Source of the DNA: Paeniglutamicibacter gangotriensis Lz1y
Lineage (GTDB): Bacteria; Actinomycetota; Actinomycetes; Actinomycetales; Micrococcaceae
Assembly: GCF_000348945.1 (NCBI RefSeq)
Contig: NZ_AOCK01000005.1
Location: forward strand, 62,001-126,000
Direction: 5' to 3'
Length of the DNA stretch: 64,000 bases
Of this stretch, positions 59,254 to 64,000 are shown piece after piece (the first letter of the stretch is position 1; each line of letters begins with the position of its first letter). Made by a program: the position numbers and the translations under genes. The notes beneath the pieces were generated by a model, which was not told the DNA's origin, ran no database searches, and saw nothing but the letters and a program-made list of their open reading frames with translations.

Positions 59254-59309
59254 GGTCTTGGTTCCTTGCTCTCGCTAAACGGTGTGTGGGAGTGTGTTGC
59301 GCAGGACGA

Positions 59310-60098
59310 CTAGTTTGCTGCCAACAGCGGGATGGCCGGCTCATTGCGCTCCGGTCCGAGCGCCGAGTATCCGCCATCGACGGCCCAGTCGGCGCCAGTG
59401 ACAAATGAGGTTTGGTCGGACAGCAGGAAGGCCACGACGTTGCCTACTTCTTGGGGGCGCCCGACCCGGCCAAGGAGGTGGAACGGGGCCGCCACGGCAT
59501 CGGTCTTGGCCAGGTCGCCGCCGGTGAGCGTGTCCATGATCTTGGACCAGGTCCAGCCCGGGCTGACCGAGTTCACCCGGATGCCCTCGGCCGCAAGGTC
59601 CGCGGCCATGGAACGGGTGACCTGCACGAGTGTTGCCTTGCTGGCGGGGTAGAGCCAGCGACCGGTCTGCGAGATGCCGCTGGAAATCGAGGTGAAGTTG
59701 ACGATCGACCCGTGTCCGGACGCCGCAAGCATCGGGCGTGCCAAGCGGGCAAGCATCACGGCGGAGACCACGTTGATGTTCAGCGCGCTGAGCCAGTCGG
59801 CCCTGTTCGATTCGATGCCGTCATCGAGGTAGCTGCAGGCCAGGTTCACCAACCCGTCGAGCCGCCCGTGGGTCGCCTCGATGCCAGCCATGAGGGTTTC
59901 AAGGGCAGCGTCGTCGGTAATGTCCAGCACATGGAATTCAACCTCGGGATGCTGCACCTGCAGCTCGGCCCCGCCGACTTCATCGATGTCTACCACGATG
60001 ACGCGGGCTCCCGACTCGATGAGCGATCCGGCAACCCCGGCGCCGACCTTGGTGGCTCCTCCTGTGAGCAATACGACGCGATCCTGCAGCGAATTCAT
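59310..60098 (-). CDS. short-chain dehydrogenase/reductase of the indole-oxidation operon
   Basis: 262 residues from the ATG at 60098, with GGGAGGAAAGCC upstream; the longer frame to 60341 crosses the divergent promoter. SDR features are VVLLTGGATKVGAGVAGSLI (cofactor), LDITDDAALETLMAG, the NLAC variant of NNAG, and the active site GRWLYPASKATLVQVTRSMA with Tyr-x-x-x-Lys, ending TGADWAVDGGYSALG. By analogy with the SDR in the Acinetobacter iif operon, it could oxidise an indole-dihydrodiol or related hydroxyindoline. It is the first gene of the leftward operon. Confidence 0.9.
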   Translation of the reverse strand: MNSLQDRVVLLTGGATKVGAGVAGSLIESGARVIVVDIDEVGGAELQVQHPEVEFHVLDITDDAALETLMAGIEATHGRLDGLVNLACSYLDDGIESNRADWLSALNINVVSAVMLARLARPMLAASGHGSIVNFTSISSGISQTGRWLYPASKATLVQVTRSMAADLAAEGIRVNSVSPGWTWSKIMDTLTGGDLAKTDAVAAPFHLLGRVGRPQEVGNVVAFLLSDQTSFVTGADWAVDGGYSALGPERNEPAIPLLAAN

Positions 60099-60189
60099 GG
60101 CTTTCCTCCCGACAGACGATGTGTGACCTGTGTCATAATTAGTGGCCTGAGAAAAACCTACGTGCCGGGACCACGTCTCCACTATCCGT

Positions 60190-60219
60190 TTTGCGCACAT
60201 TGCATCCGATGCGCGCAAA
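60190..60219. promoter_or_regulatory. inverted repeat / candidate AraC-type operator in the divergent promoter
   Basis: TTTGCGC (60190-60196) and GCGCAAA (60213-60219) are exact complements, with an inner GCAT-CCG-ATGC dyad. The same sequence shares a long motif with 53581-53602. It sits between the divergent SDR operon and the AraC gene that starts at 60254. Confidence 0.5.
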
Positions 60220-60253
60220 GCAAAAGCACTGCACATGCGAAGGAGAACTCTGC

Positions 60254-61270
60254 ATGCTGAGCCAGCAGCACGCCATTCCTTCAGCCATCCGCGTGCTTGA
60301 CGCTTTGCCGACACTGCAAACCCCGGACCCGATCGAAGCACAGGAACGCATCAGCCAGCTCTTTTGCCCGCACACACTCCGGCCACTTTCGAGCCGCGGC
60401 ACGGTGAAGCTGAACCTGCGCTCGACCGGCACGGGTTTCGGGGTGCACCTGCTGGACTATGGAACGGCGGTGCGCATATCCCCCGGCGCATTGGAAACGT
60501 TCTTCATGGTCCAGGTTCCGCTCGCCGGCAGCGCCCAGCTGCACAGTTCGGGATCAGTGGTCGAATCGACGCCCACCGTGGCTTCGATTCCCCCGATAGA
60601 CGATGACTTCTCCATGACCTGGCAGGCGGGAACGCCGCAATTGATTGTCACGGCCCCGCGCGAGCTGCTTAACAATGCAGCCTCGGCCCTCTACGGGGCA
60701 AAATTGGAGGCTCCGCTGAAACTGGCGAAGAGCATGAACATCGACACCCCGGAGGGCCAGTCGTTCATGCGCGCAGTCTTTGAATATCACGACGTGGTCA
60801 ACACCCAGGGCGCCGCACAAACCCCTTACGCCCGGCGCCTGCACGAAGAGTTGGTGCTGGCACGTTGGCTCATGGCGGCGAAATCCAACTTTTCCGCGGC
60901 CCTGGCCCAATGGGAGGCCCCGGTGGAAGAAACCAGGAGCTCCCCACTGGTCATGGCATTCACCGACCTCCTGGAAATCCACAGCGAAGAGGACCTCAGC
61001 GTTGGCGACCTGGCCGAGGCGCTGGGCGTATCGATTCGCACCCTTCAAGTCGCGCTAGCCAAGGAACTGGGCTCCACCCCGTCGCAGATGCTGCGCGAGG
61101 CGCGCCTGGTCCACGCCCACGCTTTGCTCACCGATGCCGATCCGCGCACCGATAGTGTGACAAGCATTGCCGAGCGCTGCGGATTCGGGCACCTGGGCCG
61201 TTTCGCGCAGTCCTACCGTAGGCACTTCGGCTTCCCGCCCTCGCAGACCCTGCGCGGCTCCTCCAGGTAA
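60254..61270 (+). CDS. AraC-family regulator, divergent from the indole-oxidation operon
   Basis: 338 residues from the ATG at 60254, with AGGAGA upstream. The N-terminal 210 residues form an AraC-binding-like domain (GTVKLNLRSTGTGFGVHLLD, ETFFMVQVPLAGSAQLHSSG). The C-terminal DNA-binding part has EDLSVGDLAEALGVSIRTLQ and VTSIAERCGFGHLGRFAQSY, ending RHFGFPPSQTL. It resembles the AraC at 50778 in architecture; both carry the G-F-x-H-L-G-R-F core. Divergent orientation and a dyad in the shared promoter mark it as the likely local activator. The inducer is expected to be indole or a derived acid. Confidence 0.9.
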   Translation: MLSQQHAIPSAIRVLDALPTLQTPDPIEAQERISQLFCPHTLRPLSSRGTVKLNLRSTGTGFGVHLLDYGTAVRISPGALETFFMVQVPLAGSAQLHSSGSVVESTPTVASIPPIDDDFSMTWQAGTPQLIVTAPRELLNNAASALYGAKLEAPLKLAKSMNIDTPEGQSFMRAVFEYHDVVNTQGAAQTPYARRLHEELVLARWLMAAKSNFSAALAQWEAPVEETRSSPLVMAFTDLLEIHSEEDLSVGDLAEALGVSIRTLQVALAKELGSTPSQMLREARLVHAHALLTDADPRTDSVTSIAERCGFGHLGRFAQSYRRHFGFPPSQTLRGSSR

Positions 61271-61281
61271 CCCTTCGTCTG

Positions 61282-61767
61282 CTAGTTCTCCAGGGCCGCG
61301 CGAAGAGCTTCCGGCCAGGGCGCAGATTTCTCGCTGCCTTTGGGCACGCAAACCGTAATGAAGCGTCCCTCGGCCGCCAACGCCCAGCCGCGGTTCCCGT
61401 GGGGGTGCCCCCACACCTTGAAGGCGAAGTTCATCGAGCTGGTTCCGAGGCGTTCCACCACCACGGCTGTGGTGACTGCCTGCCCGAAGTAGAGTTTCGC
61501 GCGATAGTCGATTTCATGGCGCACCCGCGGTGCGCTGCCGAAGTACTCATCAACGCCCATTTCCCGGAAGAGTTTGGCTTCGGCGGCCTCCACAAACCGC
61601 ATGACCACGGAGTTGTGCTGGTGTCCTGCGGCATCGGTGTCGACCCATTCGATATGGCGTTCAAGTGCGCTTCCGGCCAGTCCGGAAGCCAGGAACTCCT
61701 TCACCGCGGCGGAAACCTGGGGCATCGATCCAGTGGCCTCATCTTTCGAGTTTTCGTTCATCGTCAA
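61282..61767 (-). CDS. hotdog-fold acyl-CoA thioesterase (4-hydroxybenzoyl-CoA thioesterase-like)
   Basis: About 161 residues from TTG 61767, or 159 from ATG 61761; GGAGA lies just upstream. The single hotdog domain has the HBT signature HIEWVDTDAAGHQHNSVVMR with catalytic Asp, followed by FVEAAEAKLFREMGVDEYFG, HEIDYRAKLYFGQAVTTAVV and GWALAAEGRFITVCVPKG. It would hydrolyse aryl- or acyl-CoA esters, fitting an aromatic pathway that passes through CoA thioesters. Convergent with the AraC gene and divergent from the aromatic acid permease gene, with which it shares about 110 bases of upstream DNA. Confidence 0.87.
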   Translation of the reverse strand: MTMNENSKDEATGSMPQVSAAVKEFLASGLAGSALERHIEWVDTDAAGHQHNSVVMRFVEAAEAKLFREMGVDEYFGSAPRVRHEIDYRAKLYFGQAVTTAVVVERLGTSSMNFAFKVWGHPHGNRGWALAAEGRFITVCVPKGSEKSAPWPEALRAALEN

Positions 61768-61878
61768 CCAATCTCCATTCAGGTCTTGTAACGTACGTCA
61801 CTTTAACGCCATAATACAAGCGTTCGTTGTTCCACCACCATCATTTCGCGAAACCTTTACCCACAAGGAGCTCTCAGC

Positions 61879-63222
61879 ATGGCGGCAACACCAACCAGCA
61901 GCGACTGGAAGATCCCCAAACGCACCACCTCCATGGTCCTCTTCGCTTGCTGGCTGGCCATCCTGGCCGAGGGCTACGACGTCGGAGTCCTCGGAGCGGT
62001 CCTCCCGGCCCTATCGGAATACAAGGAGTGGTCGTTGACGCCGATGGAGCTGGGCGGGCTCGGGGCCTATGCCTTGGTCGGCATGCTCTTTGGTGCATTG
62101 TTCATCGGAACTCTCAGCGACATCATCGGCAGGCGCAAGATGCTGCTGCTCTCCATGGTGATCTTCACGATCACACAGGCCGGTGCGGCACTGGCCCCGA
62201 CCCCGGAAGTGTTCGGCGCCTTCCGCTTCCTCGGCGGTTTGGGCATGGGCGGCATCATCCCCGTCGCTGCGGCACTGACCATTGAGTACTCGGCTCCCCG
62301 GAAGCGTTCGCTTAACTACGGGATCATGTACTCGGGTTACTCACTGGGCATCGTCGCTGCAGCCCTGGTCGCAATGGCGCTGCTTCCCGTTTTGGGCTGG
62401 CGCTGGGTGGTAGCCGTGGGCACCTTGCCCGTGTTGATCCTCCCGGTGGTCGCCTGGATGCTTCCCGAATCCCTTGAGTACTTGGTCTCCAAGGGCCGGA
62501 TCGCCGAGGCCAAGACCTTGGCCAAGAAGTTGAATGTCCGCGACTACCGTCCCGTGGCACCGGCGAACCCCGGCCGACGCATTCCCTGGCGCGAGGTTAT
62601 GGCCTCAATGTTCTCCGCTAAGTACTTGCGATCCACGGTGTTCTTTTGGATCTCACTCTTCTGCGGCATGGTGCTGGTCTATGGCCTAAACACCTGGCTG
62701 CCACAGATCATGCGCAAGGCCGGTTACGACCTGGGCTCCTCCTTGGCGTTCCTGCTGGTCTTCTCCCTCGCCTCGGCGGCCGGAGGTCTGGTACTCGGAT
62801 CATTGGCCGACAAATTCGGACAAAAACCCATTCTCGTCATTTTCTATCTCTTGGGTGCCGGCGGCATCCTGTTGCTAATGTTCCCGAACACTATGTTCAT
62901 CAACCTCTGCTTTGTGGCATTTGCCGGTATCGGGTCAATCTCCACCTCACTGGTACTCACCGGATACATCGCCGATTATTACCCCGCCGCCCAGCGTGGC
63001 ACGGCCACGGGATGGGCCTTGTCCTTCGCCCGCATTGGAGCGATCTCGGGGCCGATCATTGGCGGCTGGATTGCCTCGACCGGCCTGAGCTTCGAGTTCA
63101 ACTTCGTTTTCTTCGCCATCGTCGGGGTGGTTGCAGCCATCGCGGTGGCACTGATCCCCAAACGGGTCGTCGAATCGCCATCCGCGATGCCGAGCCTCGA
63201 GCGCGAGGCCGCGCTGGACTAG
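61879..63222 (+). CDS. MFS aromatic acid:H+ symporter (AAHS family)
   Basis: 447 residues, AAGGAG upstream of the ATG. Twelve helices with AAHS signatures: EGYDVGVLGAVLPAL in helix 1 (the D-x-x-x-x-G charge motif needed for aromatic acid transport in PcaK/BenK), IGTLSDIIGRRKMLLLSMVI between helices 2 and 3, and GSLADKFGQKPILVIFYLLG between 8 and 9. It would import an aromatic acid such as anthranilate, benzoate, indole-acetate or a hydroxybenzoate with protons. Its place beside the indole/isatin genes suggests a nitrogen-containing aromatic acid. A terminator follows. Confidence 0.93.
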   Translation: MAATPTSSDWKIPKRTTSMVLFACWLAILAEGYDVGVLGAVLPALSEYKEWSLTPMELGGLGAYALVGMLFGALFIGTLSDIIGRRKMLLLSMVIFTITQAGAALAPTPEVFGAFRFLGGLGMGGIIPVAAALTIEYSAPRKRSLNYGIMYSGYSLGIVAAALVAMALLPVLGWRWVVAVGTLPVLILPVVAWMLPESLEYLVSKGRIAEAKTLAKKLNVRDYRPVAPANPGRRIPWREVMASMFSAKYLRSTVFFWISLFCGMVLVYGLNTWLPQIMRKAGYDLGSSLAFLLVFSLASAAGGLVLGSLADKFGQKPILVIFYLLGAGGILLLMFPNTMFINLCFVAFAGIGSISTSLVLTGYIADYYPAAQRGTATGWALSFARIGAISGPIIGGWIASTGLSFEFNFVFFAIVGVVAAIAVALIPKRVVESPSAMPSLEREAALD

Positions 63223-63237
63223 GACCACAAAGTACCA

Positions 63238-63282
63238 TACCCACCGCCTGTCGCACCACAAAGGTGCGAGGGTCGGTGGGTA
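63238..63282. terminator. terminator between the permease and the VanZ-like gene
   Basis: TACCCACCG (63238-63246) pairs with CGGTGGGTA (63274-63282), and CGCACC (63252-63257) with GGTGCG (63263-63268) inside. It lies between convergent genes. Confidence 0.75.
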
Positions 63283-63298
63283 CGGGAGGTCCGAAGCG

Positions 63299-64000
63299 TC
63301 AGGCAGAGATGCGGCCGCGCGCCTGCACCCGGATACGAGCATCCTCAAGCTCCATGCCCGCCACCATGGCAGCGAACCCGCGGTGATTGCGGCTACTCCA
63401 CACCATCACCAGGATCACGATCACCAAGCCGGTGAGCAGTAGCCCACTGAACGGGAAATCCAGTCCGGTGAGGATGCCATAGCCACCGATCCCTGCGACA
63501 AAACGCAGCGGGCGTGCCAGCACCGCGGGAATCCGCGTGGGACGTCCGCGCAACAAGGTGGCGCTTTCACCGACGGTTTGCCCGCTGGCCATGATCCAGA
63601 TCAACTGAACCGCCAGCGGCACCCACAGCGCGAGCATGGTCTGGATGTTTTGGTCGAGCTCTTCAAAGGGGACGTGCAAAATGTACCTCTGCCAGGCTGC
63701 CCAGCCCATAGCCAACAATGAGCCCAACAGCGCCAGGAAGAGCATGTCGCAGAGCATTCCCAGTAGGCGCCTGCCGGCCGTCACTGCACGTGGCTGCGCA
63801 GGGTCGATGCGCGAGGTACGAGGGCGGACGAACACCAGCGCCACAATAGAACCGATGAGCGCTCCGAGGGTGTTGACCATCAGGTCATCTACGTCGAAGA
63901 GTCGGTAGGCGCACGGGAACAATCCCCATACCCCGGTTTTTTGGGTCACCTCTATGAATAGCGAGATGGCCGCCCCGGTCAAGGTCGCTGCCACAATCTC
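63299..64000 (-). CDS. VanZ-family membrane protein with RDD-like C-terminal part (5' end outside window)
   Basis: The frame is open to the window edge (reading EIVAATLTGAAISLFIEVTQ before an internal GTG at 63994), so the N-terminus is missing. The VanZ signature is clear: AAISLFIEVTQKTGVWGLF with YRLFDVDDLMVNTLGALIG. About 50 residues later a second block resembles an RDD domain: TAGRRLLGMLCDMLFLALLG, LIWIMASGQTVGESATLLRG and ARPLRFVAGIGG. VanZ-like proteins affect glycopeptide or envelope properties; RDD proteins are membrane proteins of unclear, sometimes transport, function. Fusion of the two occurs in actinobacteria. It is convergent with the permease. Confidence 0.85.
   Translation of the reverse strand, partial: EIVAATLTGAAISLFIEVTQKTGVWGLFPCAYRLFDVDDLMVNTLGALIGSIVALVFVRPRTSRIDPAQPRAVTAGRRLLGMLCDMLFLALLGSLLAMGWAAWQRYILHVPFEELDQNIQTMLALWVPLAVQLIWIMASGQTVGESATLLRGRPTRIPAVLARPLRFVAGIGGYGILTGLDFPFSGLLLTGLVIVILVMVWSSRNHRGFAAMVAGMELEDARIRVQARGRISA

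Overview
The window is high-GC DNA from an actinobacterium. Family content and operon style (META lipoprotein, AMIN-like secreted protein, SdpI-like proteins, HrpB, Tex, PaaX) best fit an Arthrobacter-like Micrococcaceae. That assignment is inference: no rRNA or other taxonomic marker is present. No tRNA, rRNA, CRISPR array, insertion sequence or prophage was recognised.

Layout. 1-5.6 kb: MacB-type ABC exporter (permease cut by the window edge), a toxin-antitoxin pair in AT-richer DNA, a thioredoxin-like protein, a membrane protein with a hairpin over its ribosome binding site, and a frameshifted gene. 5.8-12.3 kb: YqaJ-like nuclease, MscS channel, AMIN-like secreted protein, PhzF isomerase, DHA2 exporter, DoxX. 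12.5-25 kb: TetR, acyl-CoA dehydrogenase, frameshifted PAP2 phosphatase, DMT transporter, HrpB helicase, universal stress protein, alpha/beta hydrolase, thiolase, a small acidic protein between two copies of a structured repeat, aldo/keto reductase, semialdehyde dehydrogenase. 25-33.4 kb: META lipoprotein, SH3/VanY peptidase, AI-2E-type transporter, SH3-repeat protein, ferritin, a duplicated SdpI-like pair, Tex. 33.5-37 kb: a TPP riboswitch with a visible expression platform in front of a short-chain dehydrogenase and an LLM flavin monooxygenase, then a lipoprotein, an S4 protein and a small membrane protein.

The most notable region is 37.7-63.2 kb, which reads as an N-heteroaromatic catabolic island in two blocks. 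The left block (38.9-46.9 kb) has a PaaX regulator, RidA, FAH-family hydrolase, cupin, TesB thioesterase, 2-aminobenzoate/benzoate-CoA ligase, and a fused monooxygenase/Old-Yellow-Enzyme protein of the 2-aminobenzoyl-CoA monooxygenase/reductase type. The right block (49.1-63.2 kb) has a StyA1/StyA2B-type indole monooxygenase pair, a short-chain dehydrogenase, a phytoene-desaturase-like FAD enzyme, a cyclase-family (isatin-hydrolase-like) enzyme, a flavin reductase/LLM pair, a ThDP enzyme with benzoylformate-decarboxylase-like residues, two AraC regulators, a hotdog thioesterase and an aromatic-acid MFS permease. Proposed flow (inference): indole -> indoxyl-type products -> isatin -> isatinate -> 2-aminobenzaldehyde -> anthranilate -> 2-aminobenzoyl-CoA -> CoA-dependent dearomatisation and ring cleavage. 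A Fic protein with an operator-like repeat array sits between the blocks.

Three genes (4418-5588, 14579-15159, 46986-47387) are broken only by one-base changes in homopolymers, so sequencing error is as likely as true decay.
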